In this document: positions 44,359 through 54,355 of the stretch, one piece after another | How the letters are laid out: every line of letters begins with the position of its first letter | Numbering within the stretch: position 1 is the stretch's first letter | Source of the DNA: Agrypnia vestita | Taxonomy: Eukaryota > Arthropoda > Insecta > Trichoptera > Phryganeidae | DNA: 64,000 nucleotides | Direction: 5' to 3' | NCBI GenBank assembly: GCA_016648135.1 | Contig: JADDOH010010024.1 | Span: 81,000-144,999 of the forward strand | The notes under the pieces: generated by a model | Database searches by the model: none | Seen by the model: the letters and a program-made list of their open reading frames with translations, nothing else | What the model was told of the DNA's origin: nothing | Translations under genes and position numbers: made by a program

Positions 44359-44407
44359 TAAGTAGAGAGTTTCACTATAATAGTTTAATCATATTTACTA
44401 TTTGCAG

Positions 44408-44476
44408 AAATTTTTTGTACCTGCCGTAAATAACATACGATCAAACCTTGGAGAAGAGTCAGTTGGAGAAGATCAG
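44408..44476 (+). CDS. DNTTIP1: DNTTIP1-like protein, exon 3
   Basis: Short exon of 69 bp (23 codons), phase 0 at both ends, with ACTATTTGCAG before and GTTAGC after. It reads KFFVPAVNNIRSNLGEE and ends GEDQ. KFF-x-x-A-x-x-x-(V/I)R-x-N-(V/L)GEE is the best-conserved stretch of the DNTTIP1 dimerisation domain and settles the identity of the gene. Skipping this exon would keep the frame. Confidence 0.85.
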
Positions 44477-44479
44477 GTT

Positions 44480-44980
44480 AGCAGATTACATTATATACAT
44501 TATTTTATTCCAAAAAAAAATTATAAAATCATCCAAAAATGCATATAGTCATGCACCCAGCCATCATCAAAAAATAGCATAAAAAAAGTGAAATTGTATG
44601 AAGTAGCGAGATGTACAGATTGTTTTAAAATATATACATATAGTAATAAATAATATTAAATGTGTAGAAATATTATACACATTATTTATTAATCGAAATA
44701 CTTGAAATAAAAATTCCTTGTTTAAAATAATCCATACATATGTGTATTTTAAAGTAATATGCGCATTTCGCCACTTCTTTAAAAAAATATTTTAAAAATG
44801 GTGGAGCTATGTGCTGCTCCTCAAAGGTCCTTTCTCGTGAAGAGCGCAGTTGGTGGAAATAATTGTGTCGCCAGGGTTTGAGTGAAATGAAAAAGTTAAT
44901 TATTTTCTTGTTAGCCTTCTATACATGAGGTTAAAAAAAAACACATGCACTCTGAAATTAATTCCAAATATTTTTTAGCC
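44480..44980. other. No gene recognised
   Basis: AT-rich start of intron 3. Confidence 0.45.
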
Positions 44981-44988
44981 CCTTGCGC

Positions 44989-46986
44989 TAGGGATGGGTC
45001 GTTGACGTATTTACCGTCGACGAAATGAGACCGTCCACGTCCGTCCATCGACGAGACGATCAACTGGTTGAATTCGTCAACTTCGTTACGCAGACGTTTA
45101 TCTAAACATCGGGACAATAGTCAACTGTCTAGGGTTCGACGCGACGCTGCTCGACGGCTCAACCGTTGGTTATTTTTATTACGTTAATTTTTAAAATTTA
45201 AAGAAGTTCGAAGGAATATTGTTTCGGGGAAAGTAAAACCGCTACTTGTGCTTATATGTAAAAATAAATATTTTATAATTTATTTGTTTACGCACATTAT
45301 AGGCTTTTACATATTGTTTTATATACTTCTTTCTATATATAATAAAGAAAGAAGTAGGTATACACAATAATATCAGGTGTAAGCAGTAAAATATAAATAT
45401 AAACTACATATATAAGCAGTGAAAGTATCGGGTATAAGCATTAAATTATGAGTATAAAAATTAAAAATATAAAGTACAAAGCAGTAATGTGTGTATAAAA
45501 AATTTTTATTAGGTACACATCATTACATATTGTAATACTCTTCTTTCGGGATGAGGAACTCCAAGTAAAGACTTGCTTCTCGTAAGTGTTTATTGGGTGA
45601 CAATAACGGTTTAGACAAACGGTGTACAGTAAGATGCGGTCTGAATAACAATGGTAGTAAAAAGAGAGAGCGACTCGACATTCACGCGCCTTTTATACCT
45701 TCTCTCTCTCTGTCATGCAGTCTCTTTCTGGCGTCGCGACATACGTTCCTCAGATCTATTACACATATGTACAGGGTTATTTGGAAAACATTAATAACCT
45801 CACAGGACTATATTCCTGCCTTGATTATGAGTATTATTTTTTGTAAAACGTTGGACTATCACTACACTAACTCAAATCGATTACGAAAAATTCATTCGTT
45901 TCAATACAAGTTGAATAAAATGATAAAAACCTTTACATTTATTTATTATCTATAAATTTATAAATAAATACATAATTTAAAAATACTTTACATTTGAGAT
46001 GTTATCTAGAAATTTATTGAAGAATACATCTTTCAAAGTCAGGCTTTCACTTTGTGGTGATATTATTAATAAATAAATATATTTGTATTATTTGTCAACT
46101 TTAGTTTAAGGCTCAATCTGAGAAAAGGAACATTGTTCCCGAAACATGTAAAAAACCAATAAAAAGTGGTGTAAACAAAATTATAATAGATTTATTTTTT
46201 TATCTATAAAGTTGAAAATAGGGAGTTTTTAATAAAAATTTAATTAAACCTAAATTCAAGATTATATTACATATACAATAATTAATGTTGGACTCCTGAA
46301 TAAGGACCATAGTTAGGTATAGAAAATTTTATTCCCTACAAGTAAGTTTGTTTATCATTTATATGCTTAAGTTGAAAAGTAAGGAAATAACACAATAATT
46401 AAATTTTACCATCCCTTTTCAAGTAGATATAAGAAGTCGAGATCGATCGAATAAAATATTGATTTTAGAAAAATATCTAGCCGGCCTGTTAATTAATAAT
46501 AGTTCAATAAAAAATAAAATAATTAAACAGAATTGTTTTATTTTATACAGCGTAAAATTGGGAATTCACCAAAACGTTGCACGTGCACATCGCAAAAATC
46601 AAGTAAAAAATAATAGATAATAGCTTATTAAGCCTATCTCTCCCTACGCATGCATTCAAATTTCAAATCTCTGTCACAGTTCGTGTACACAGATCTGCAC
46701 TCCATGATCCTGTACTTTAGAGTTGAAATGAAATTACCCATCGAGCCGTCTATGGCGTCTACAAGTCGACAGCGAGAGATGAGAGAGAAATAAACGGAGA
46801 CGTTTTGTCTTGCTCTCGCTCGTTGCTTTGCATTATGTTGAATCTTGAATCGTCCACCGTCCACGGCGTCTGCCGTCCACCGTCTACGAATTCAACTAGT
46901 CCATGCGATAAACGTAAACTGTCGATGCGTCGATGCAACGTCAACGGTTGATTTCAACTAGTCCGTCCATTCAACGCCCATTCCTA
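44989..46986. mobile_element. Non-autonomous hAT (1,998 bp)
   Basis: Ends TAGGGATGGGTCGTTGA and the complement of TAGGAATGGGCGTTGA; a perfect 8-bp duplication CCTTGCGC lies at 44,981-44,988 and 46,987-46,994. Both subterminal zones are full of GTCGACG, CATCGACG and ACTAGTTGAA motifs. No transposase is recognised in the AT-rich middle. Confidence 0.85.
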
Positions 46987-46999
46987 CCTTGCGCCATAA

Positions 47000-47195
47000 A
47001 TCAATACATTTTAGCTTGCGTAATTCGAAATTTTTTTGAAAATTGACGAAATTGAAAAAAATATTTTGATTTTTTTCGCAAGTGAGAACAACAAATATGT
47101 CAATATTGGGTACTTTAGTAATAGAAATGTCGCGATCTTTGTTTTAGCATAATAAATATTGCGTTTTATAAATAATTTCTCGAAATATGAAAAAC
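47000..47195. repeat. pogo-family interior fragment
   Basis: CGCAAGTGAGAACAACAAAT and following sequence repeat 11,350-11,450 closely. No end is present. Confidence 0.55.
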
Positions 47196-47199
47196 AGAC

Positions 47200-48180
47200 G
47201 TATTATACACTTGTGCCAACATTTTTTTCAATCCTCGAAGCACTTCAAAAAATCATTTTTTGTGATCTTGTTGAGTTCCTTCTTCGATGCCGTCTTTATC
47301 TCCTCAATGGTAGCGTAGCGTCGTCCTTTCATGGGCCTCTTCAGTTTCGGGAACAAGAAAAAGTCACAGGAAGCCAGATCCGGGGAATACGCTGGCTGCG
47401 GCATTATAAATGTGTTGTTTTTGGCCAAAAATTTGCACACAAGCAACAATGTGTAAGCAGGGCGTTATCATGGTGCAAAAGTTAATTTTTGTTCTTCCAA
47501 GAATACGGGTATTTCCGGCGGATTTCTTCGCGCAAATTGTGCATAACTTGCAGGTAATATTCCTTATTGACCGTTCTATCCTGTGGCAAGAACTTATGAT
47601 GCACCACACCCCTGAAATCGAAGAAAACTGTAAGCAAAACCTTCACATTCGACCGAATTTGGCGCGCCTTTTCGGTCTTGGCTCGTGCGGCAGCTTCCAT
47701 TGGGATGATTGAGCATTGGTTTCCACATCATAATCATAAGCCCATGACTCGTCACCAGTTATGACCCTCTGGAGCGAATCTGGGTCGTCGCGGACAGAGT
47801 CCAACAGCTCCTTAGCAATGTTATTGCGATGCTGTTTTTTGTCGAAATTGAGCAATTTTGGTACGCATTTCGCGGCAACCCATCTCATGCTCAAATCATT
47901 GGTAAAAATCAAACGGCACGAGCCAATCGATATGTTTAGGTCCTCAGCAACTTCTCTAACGGTGATTCAGCGATTGGCCAATATTATTTTCTTAATTTCA
48001 TCAATGTTTTTGTCTGATGTTGACGTGCTCGGGCGTCCGGCACGCTCTTCGTCGTTCACATCTTCTCGGCCCTCTGAGAACATTTTGTACCACCGATAAA
48101 CATTTCTTTGGTCCAAGGTAGCTTCACCATATGCCACAGTCAACATTCGGGATGCGTTCACGTACTTAATTTTGTTTTTT
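47200..48180 (-). pseudogene. mariner (SETMAR-like) transposase, frameshifted
   Basis: Minus-strand blocks in order: N-terminal HTH zone RNVYRWYKMFSEGRED and ERAGRPSTSTSD (47,967-48,161), VITGDESWAYDYD with the first catalytic Asp (47,643-47,912), FFDFRGVVHHKFLP (47,482-47,700) and YSPDLASCDFFLFPKLK with the third Asp (47,228-47,449). At least three frameshifts or stops separate the blocks, and the HDNAP segment is damaged. The start is cut by the MITE at 48,186. Confidence 0.8.
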
Positions 48181-48185
48181 TCGTT

Positions 48186-48382
48186 CAGAATATTTTGTGT
48201 ATGTCCAAATTTTTCAAAACAGAATTGGATTGTTTGTCACAGGGACATAAATAATCAATCGATGTATATTATAGACGTCTCACAGAGGTGAAACTGTATT
48301 CAATTAATGTATATTATAGATGTCCCTGTGACAAACAATCCAGTTCTGTTCTGAAAAATTTGGACATACTCAAAATATTCAG
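48186..48382. mobile_element. Palindromic MITE (~197 bp)
   Basis: Arms starting CAGAATATTTTGTGTATGTCC and the complement of CTGAATATTTTGAGTATGTCC stay paired for about 60 bp, through TTGTTTGTCACAGGGACAT. It sits at the 5' end of the mariner gene. Confidence 0.75.
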
Positions 48383-48584
48383 ATATAAATTGTACTATAG
48401 CTGACCACAATGATTTTACCATATATGTAATACTCCAGTATAACATATATGGATTTTACCCAATTCCGCTTTATTGTATAAAATAATACCCCAAAAAGTC
48501 AACAGATGGCGTTAAAATAAAATTTTACAAAAAAAGTGACATTCATTGTTTTTCCCGAGGAGTCTTCACATGTGTTAGATTGTC

Positions 48585-48822
48585 GTTATGTAGCGTATGG
48601 CAAAAAACAACTGTAGCACTTTTTAAAATACAACTAGCGCCATCTAGTAATGACCCCAGATATCAACAAAATAACTTGTTGCATTTTTTAAAATACAACT
48701 ATTGCCATCTATTAACGACTGTAGAAAGTTTTTTTGGATATATATCAGAAATAAAAATCAAGCTATAGATATTGTGATATATATCATGATATATATCCGC
48801 GGATGTATATCCTCGAACCCTG
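48585..48822 (-). mobile_element. hAT family N, copy 2 (truncated)
   Basis: On minus it starts CAGGGTTCGAGGATATAC and follows 18,218 onward, including the doubled GCTAGTTGTATTTTAA segment. The other end is missing. Confidence 0.7.
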
Positions 48823-49037
48823 GATGAGGTGTTGTACATTTTATTTTATTTCGAACAGGTTAGGTTAGGCCAAAATCAGCAAAGCCACTGCTGTATTATC
48901 CGACGCTTTCCCGTTAGTTAACAGTTTCCGAAGAGTGTTAGAGAACATCAAATACACTGACTGTCAGTCAATTGCAGGAGAGAATGTATCAAAACTTATT
49001 GCGGCTGATCAATATTGGCTCTTAATGAATTGATTAT

Positions 49038-49376
49038 GTGGAAAATGAAGAATCGTATCACTATGATAAACCGTGTTATAAACTTCGAACATTTCATAAA
49101 CAATCAACTATTAGTATGGCAAAAAGATGGCTCGGAGAGTTACTAAATTCACAAACTATTTCAGAATCGATGACGCCACAACCAAGTGCAAGTTCTGAGC
49201 CATTTACGAGATATGGGATATGGAGCGTTTGTGAAAATACTATTAAAGAGGTTGAAGATGAGCTTCTCTCTCTTTTGAACACTGATTCTCTCAAAAAGGA
49301 ACTAGAGAGATATCTGAGATCACCCTATTTATCAAGAGAAGTAGAAGTAACCTCTTGTTTTCTGGCGCAGTGATGT
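49038..49376 (+). pseudogene. hAT transposase C-terminal region
   Basis: An open frame of 111 codons contains ISMAKRWLGELLN, a polar linker, then LKKELERYLRSPYL. E-L-x-x-YL is the start of the hAT dimerisation domain. The frame ends before the WW segment. A hAT-like end (GTGCGTATCGATGCATC, about 49,744-49,760) lies downstream. A ZBED-type host gene is possible but nothing supports it. Confidence 0.55.
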
Positions 49377-49869
49377 TCTATATCCAAATTTGAAATAAAT
49401 TGGCACAAAAATATTTCAGTTTCCAAATGAGTTCTGTCGTATCTGAAAGGCTATTTATTCTCAACGGGAGGTCTTATCTAAACAGACTAAATAGATAAAA
49501 ATTAGAGATTAATGATTAAAATGTAATTTTAATTATTAATTTCTCATCTGAATGTAATATTCTGTTAAATTACAATTTTTTAAATTTGGTTATAAAGTAA
49601 ACATTCTGTAATATACAAGTAATTTTGCCTGTTTCTAATCTAAACCTATAACTTTTTACACTTTTTGAAATCTTCACTGTCTGCATCGGTATCAGTATTG
49701 TCGATATTTTTTTTTATAAATATCGGCATCATATTGGCAAAAGTGCGTATCGATGCATCCTTAGTTTAAAATTCATAATAAGCAAACGGTGCATTTTATC
49801 AAAAAAAATAAATCATATGCTTACATCATAGAGAATGTTATTAGTACGATGTGTGCAAAATTTGAATAA
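49377..49869. other. No gene recognised; hAT-like end near 49,760
   Basis: Only the putative terminal motif GTGCGTATCGATGCATC stands out. Confidence 0.4.
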
Positions 49870-49965
49870 AATCGGTCTATTGGTTTTTGAATTGCTATGA
49901 GAAAATCCATAACTACCTTTTTCAGACTTGCGGAGAAAATCTATCTCAAAAACCAATAGGTCGAT
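49870..49965. repeat. Inverted repeat with 20-bp arms
   Basis: ATCGGTCTATTGGTTTTTGA (49,871-49,890) pairs with TCAAAAACCAATAGGTCGAT (49,946-49,965) with one mismatch. Confidence 0.7.
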
Positions 49966-49968
49966 CTG

Positions 49969-50005
49969 CGAGGAAACGGCGTGATGGTTAGTTAGTTAGT
50001 TAGTC
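49969..50005 (+). mobile_element. RTE-like LINE tail-only copy 3
   Basis: GAGGAAACGGCGTGATGG followed by (GTTA)n matches the last bases of the copies at 6,331 and 28,690. It lies 138 bp before exon 4. Confidence 0.7.
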
Positions 50006-50142
50006 TGTCTGAAAAAGAATAATGAAATTAGTTAAAAAATTCATTTCACGAAAGCCTTTTCTTTAACATGTTCAGTCTCTTTCATAAGTTTAAAAAAAAT
50101 TATGACTTCATTAAGACAAAGCAATGATTTCTTTAATGGAAG

Positions 50143-50304
50143 GTTCGTGCAGTATGCCGTGCGATGTTGGATGGTGCTCGCTGTTTATACGCTGCCCAGC
50201 CCCGACCTGCTGCTCCCCCTCCACGACCTGCTCCATCCCCTAGTGAGCTGAGTGACTCTGAGTCAAGCAATGGGGCTGACTCCAGGTTCGGTCGTCCCAG
50301 TAGC
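50143..50304 (+). CDS. DNTTIP1: DNTTIP1-like protein, exon 4
   Basis: 162 bp (54 codons), phase 0 both ends, acceptor TTTAATGGAAG and a strong donor GTAAGT. It begins VRAVCRAMLDGARCLYAAQ, continuing the dimerisation domain (EDQ|V-x-x-x-CR in the family), then changes to a Pro/Ala-rich and Ser/Asp/Glu-rich linker (SELSDSESSNGADSRFG). In known DNTTIP1 proteins this acidic linker leads to an AT-hook-like basic motif and a SKI/SNO-type DNA-binding domain; neither is in the window, so the gene continues beyond 64,000 or in exons I could not find. Confidence 0.8.
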
Positions 50305-50769
50305 GTAAGTATTCAAATATTTTTTATTCCGATATATATTTAAAATAAGGAGTATACAGTGAAATCTTGGATTGCGAGTAATTTTGACTGTTTTACAAGA
50401 AGGTAAAGAATTTGAATAAATTTTAACTTAATAAGGAGCAAGATCTTGAGTGTCGTGCTAATGGTTCTCTCTCATATGTGGGAAGGAAACAGTGCAAAAT
50501 TTTGTAGAAATTTTTTCTTAATTGTAAATTATGTTCAGTTTATCACTTTTATATAAGAGCAAAGGTTCTGTTTAGGTTTTTAAAGCTTATTATTGGTTGT
50601 ATCTCAAGTTTTTGAATGAATGAACGAGTTCTATTCGTCAAGTAACCTTATTTGCCACAGAAACCGGACAAAAAAATCATTCCAAATGTCGTCTTCGAAC
50701 CGCGCAATAATTGTGTTATTTATCTATTAAAAAGTGTTAAAATGAAATATTTTTATATCCTTTGATGTA
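50305..50769. other. Start of intron 4, nothing recognised
   Basis: AT-rich sequence after the donor; no repeats found. Confidence 0.45.
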
Positions 50770-51557
50770 TTAACTTGATGAGGGCCGTAAATTTTCGGAA
50801 TTTTTTGTGATTTTTCTTTTTACGAAAAAACCATGAAAACATGTGTATATTAAAAAAAAAACACACATTCATATTATTTTATCGTAAGTGTCGAATTGCA
50901 ATGATTTTTTATCATTTAAGTAAAAAAAATAATCTTTTTTTGAATTTCCATAATGCTGCCAGCGCAACATTTTCTGAAAAATAATAATAATTTTTTATTT
51001 TTTTATTAGAGACAACACTACTATTAATAATAATAATCTTCTTCTGTGTGATATATTTTGTTGCACGGCACGGCACACGACGGGACATCGCACTCATAAC
51101 ACAAATATGATACACTTTCACACACACACATATTTCAAATAAACGCAACAAAATTGCGTGTATTTTTGTTAATAAATCACTATTAGTATTCAATTGAATC
51201 ATAAACCAACAAAAACTGACAAATATCGCAAAACATGTCGTATATATTTGTATATACGTGTACAAATAAATCGAAAATCGAAAAAAATAAATGACCTTGA
51301 CGATGGAATATTTGAATTTCGATTGCACAACACGCGATCGGGGCGCCATCTATGACAATTCTATACGATTTTGACGGCAGAAAAACTTCTGTTTTGATGA
51401 TTTCCGTGATGTTTTTGAGTTGAAAATGGAACGACAGGTCACAACAGGATTTCTCTATTGGGAAAAAATTACGTTTTTCAAATTCGATACGCGGCCGTCG
51501 ATAAATAATTTATTTTGTGCCTGTCGCATATATACGACGCGGCCCAGGGGGGGTTAA
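50770..51557. mobile_element. Possible piggyBac-like MITE
   Basis: TTAA at 50,770-50,773 and 51,554-51,557. The right end reads inward CCCCCCCTGGGCCGCG and the left CTTGATGAGGGCCG, sharing GGGCCG at the same spacing. Interior layout (A-rich block then CACGGCACG) resembles the element at 28,788. The match is weak. Confidence 0.35.
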
Positions 51558-52392
51558 GAACGAAAATATTGAAATATTGCTTCCATGGATTTATTCGATA
51601 AACATGTGCATACATTTATGAACGTAGATTTCGTTAATTATTTTCATAATTGAATAAGTAATTATTGAAGTCTGTATGTTGAGAAACCAGAAACTGCAAC
51701 TTCTTAGCGATAATTTTTGATTTTTATATGCATATGACCATCACAAAAAAGTGTCTAAAAACAGCAATCGTGTGCGAAATTGCGCGGCAGATAGCGTACA
51801 TTCTGCATTACGTAAAGGCGGCACACAACCGGTTAAAAGAGCTCTCTTAAGGCGATCGTTTTTGTCGCGGGGTGAGGGGAGTTGTAGTTCCGCAAGTTGC
51901 CGCAGCGCTAATGTCTCGGATCCGCGATTTCTGAGACACAGGTGGCATGTGGATATTGACGATATTAAACATATATTAAACATTTTTAATTCTTTTAATT
52001 GTCTTTCTTTAGAATTTAGAAAGAATTAATAAGAAAACTAGAGGCAAAATTTAAATAACAATTGTTCACAAAAAATATATTCATTAATAATCATGTTAAT
52101 TTTGTGGTTGGATATAATTTTTAATTAAAAAAACAAAAACTTATATAAATAAATTTGATTAATTTAATGTCGGTTTCGCTTTATCGGCCGTACAAGCAGT
52201 CAAAATATTTTTGACATTTTTAGTATTAACTTTGTAGTTCTACAGAATTATGAAAAAGTGAAGGCGTCCGTCTTAACGAAGATACATTAGCTCGGAAACT
52301 GGTTAATGATAAATTAACTAATATGGTTTATATACGTAGATTGTGTTATTTAAAAAAATTTAATAAGTTAAACGTCATCGAAATATGTTTTA
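51558..52392. other. No gene recognised
   Basis: A moderately GC-rich patch (51,770-51,960) has frames on both strands but no motif. Confidence 0.45.
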
Positions 52393-53507
52393 TTAGGTCC
52401 TTACATATGAAATTGATGTTTTGCCGTACTGGCAAATTTGATCTCAAATATCTTCTCTTTGGTTAGGAATTCCAAATCCAAATTTATACAGCTATTTACT
52501 CATGTATTTGTGTTTTGAAAATTATAATTCATTTGTTTTTTCCTCAAATGTTTTTTTCTTTGCGTCACTCAGTTTACAAAATGAAAAACTTGAAATATCG
52601 CGTTATTTACGAGTACGAGTTCCACCGTGGCACCAGTGCTGCAGAAACGGCTCGAAGGATTAATGATGTGTATGGCGACGGTGCCGCAAAAGAAAACACA
52701 GTGCGTTTTTGGTTCCAACGTTTTCGTTCTGGAAATTTCGACCTGCAGAACAAGCCCCGTGGACGGCCGGAGACCAAAGTTGATAATGAAGAATTGAAGG
52801 CTATTGTGGAAGCGGATCCATCGCAAACCACATCCGAGTTAGCTGCAGGCTGCGGTGTTAGTGATAAAACTGTTTTAATCCACTTGAAGCAAATTGGTAA
52901 GGTGAAAAAGCTTGAAAGGTGGGTACCTCACGAATTGAGTGAAGCAAATCAACAAACGCGCGTTGACTGCTGCGTTGCATTACTCAACCGGCACAATAAT
53001 GAAGGGATTTTAAATCTTAAATCTGGCCAGACGATTACGGCAGATGTCTATTGTCAGCAACTGCAAACCATGATGGAAAAGCTAGCTGCTAAACAACCGA
53101 GGCTGGTTAATCGCTCTAGGCCACTGCTGCTTCATGATAACGCTAGACCACACACTGCACAACAGATGGCTACCAAATTAGAGGAGCTTCAATTGGAATG
53201 TCTAAGACATCCACCGTACTCTCCGGACCTTGCCCCAACAGATTACCATTTTTTTCGAAATTTGGATAACTTCTTGCAAAGGAAAAAATTCAACTCCGAT
53301 GGGGCAGTCCAAACCGCCTTCAAAGATTTTATTGATTCCCGTCCGAATGGTTTTTTTAGTAAAGGGATCGATGAACTACCTATGAGATGGCAACAGTGCA
53401 TAGATAGCAATGGTACAAACTTTGATTAAATAAAAATATTATAATAAAAAAAAATCGGCTTTATGTTCCTCCCATACTAAACGCCAATTTCATATGTAAG
53501 GACCTAA
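52393..53507 (+). mobile_element. mariner element with long open frame
   Basis: Ends TTAGGTCCTTACATATGAAA and its complement, with TA outside (52,391-52,392; 53,508-53,509). The first 23 bases match perfectly between ends. Length 1,115 bp, shorter than the usual ~1.3 kb because of an internal deletion in the gene. Confidence 0.9.
52581..53429 (+). CDS. mariner transposase with in-frame deletion of first catalytic Asp
   Basis: Open from the ATG at 52,581 to 53,429 (282 codons; an upstream in-frame ATG at 52,515 lies outside the usual start). The N-terminus has the two-part helix-turn-helix (ARRINDVYGDGAAKENTVRF, then RGRP linker and SDKTVLIHLKQIG). HDNARPH (second Asp) and YSPDLAPTDYHFF (third Asp) are intact. 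Between ILN and LKSGQ the sequence expected to carry the first catalytic Asp is missing, without a frameshift. Family members are about 345 residues, so some 60 are gone. It should bind DNA but not cut. Lying within intron 4, it is sense to the DNTTIP1-like gene. Confidence 0.85.
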   Translation: MKNLKYRVIYEYEFHRGTSAAETARRINDVYGDGAAKENTVRFWFQRFRSGNFDLQNKPRGRPETKVDNEELKAIVEADPSQTTSELAAGCGVSDKTVLIHLKQIGKVKKLERWVPHELSEANQQTRVDCCVALLNRHNNEGILNLKSGQTITADVYCQQLQTMMEKLAAKQPRLVNRSRPLLLHDNARPHTAQQMATKLEELQLECLRHPPYSPDLAPTDYHFFRNLDNFLQRKKFNSDGAVQTAFKDFIDSRPNGFFSKGIDELPMRWQQCIDSNGTNFD

Positions 53508-53521
53508 TATATATCTAAAAG

Positions 53522-53690
53522 TTATGAAAATGCAAAAATAGAATATCGGCTTATACATAAATGCGGTTTATACACAAAATCAATTTTATTAAAAAATGTT
53601 GTACATTTTAAAACTTAATTTTTTAAAAAAAAAGTTATTCATTTAAAAAAAATATTTTTATTAATTAAAGCCATCAAATTCTGATGAGTT
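53522..53690 (-). mobile_element. pogo-type fragment, reversed copy of 43,560-43,730
   Basis: The complement aligns with the 3' half of the element at 42,904: AATTTGATGGCTTTAATTAA, then GATTTTGTGTATAA and TATGTATAAGCCGATATTCT. Truncated at both ends. Confidence 0.75.
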
Positions 53691-54355
53691 TTGGTTAAGG
53701 CGATCGTCTAGCAATTCCCGCAAAATTAAACGGCGCCTAGCACTTTTTCTCATAACTTATTTTGCATTTTGTACCACATTTTTGTATGGAAAGGTGCCAA
53801 ATTAAATTACTCATTAAGTTCCATATGTTGGAAATTTGTTTCTGCCTTCGCCGAACTGCAGGATCGGTGCGGGAATCTATTTCTACCTGAGAATGATACA
53901 CTCGGGAAATCGGAACAATTAACAATGGTTTATTCAAAACAAGTACAGAGTAATTTCAGGTTGAGTTAGTTTAGGCTCTAGGTACGCGTGTTTAAAAAGG
54001 TTAGTGGCATATCGATACGTGCGCCTCTATGTCGCAGATTGTAACAATTCACACTCCCGGTATTAGATTATGCGCTAAGGTTCGACTTGATGAAGTGGGC
54101 TACCAGACAGGCGATCGCATTCGGAATGATGGTTGGCGCGCTTCCTGGTGGCTTGACTCCTGCGCCCCCGTGCTTCTGGAGTGTTCTCTGTGCTGATGGC
54201 GCCTCTCGCCGCCAGATGTCACCCCTGCTCCATCAAGCTTCTCCCCTGGTGGTCTGGTGCGCCTACCGGGCGTTAGGTGGCACTGCCGCCACACACCCAT
54301 TGAGACAGTGTTACGTTATTCATGTCTATTGTCCTTAAAAATAAATTTTTACATA
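53691..54355. other. No gene recognised; GC-rich patch
   Basis: 54,087-54,310 is GC-rich with frames on both strands (83 codons plus, 66 minus) but no motif; a retrotransposon LTR or leader is possible. Confidence 0.4.

Noticed and set aside
45593..45955. 120-codon plus frame inside the hAT at 44,989
   Set aside because: Low-complexity Ser/Leu-rich translation of a GAGA/CTCT tract with no family signature.
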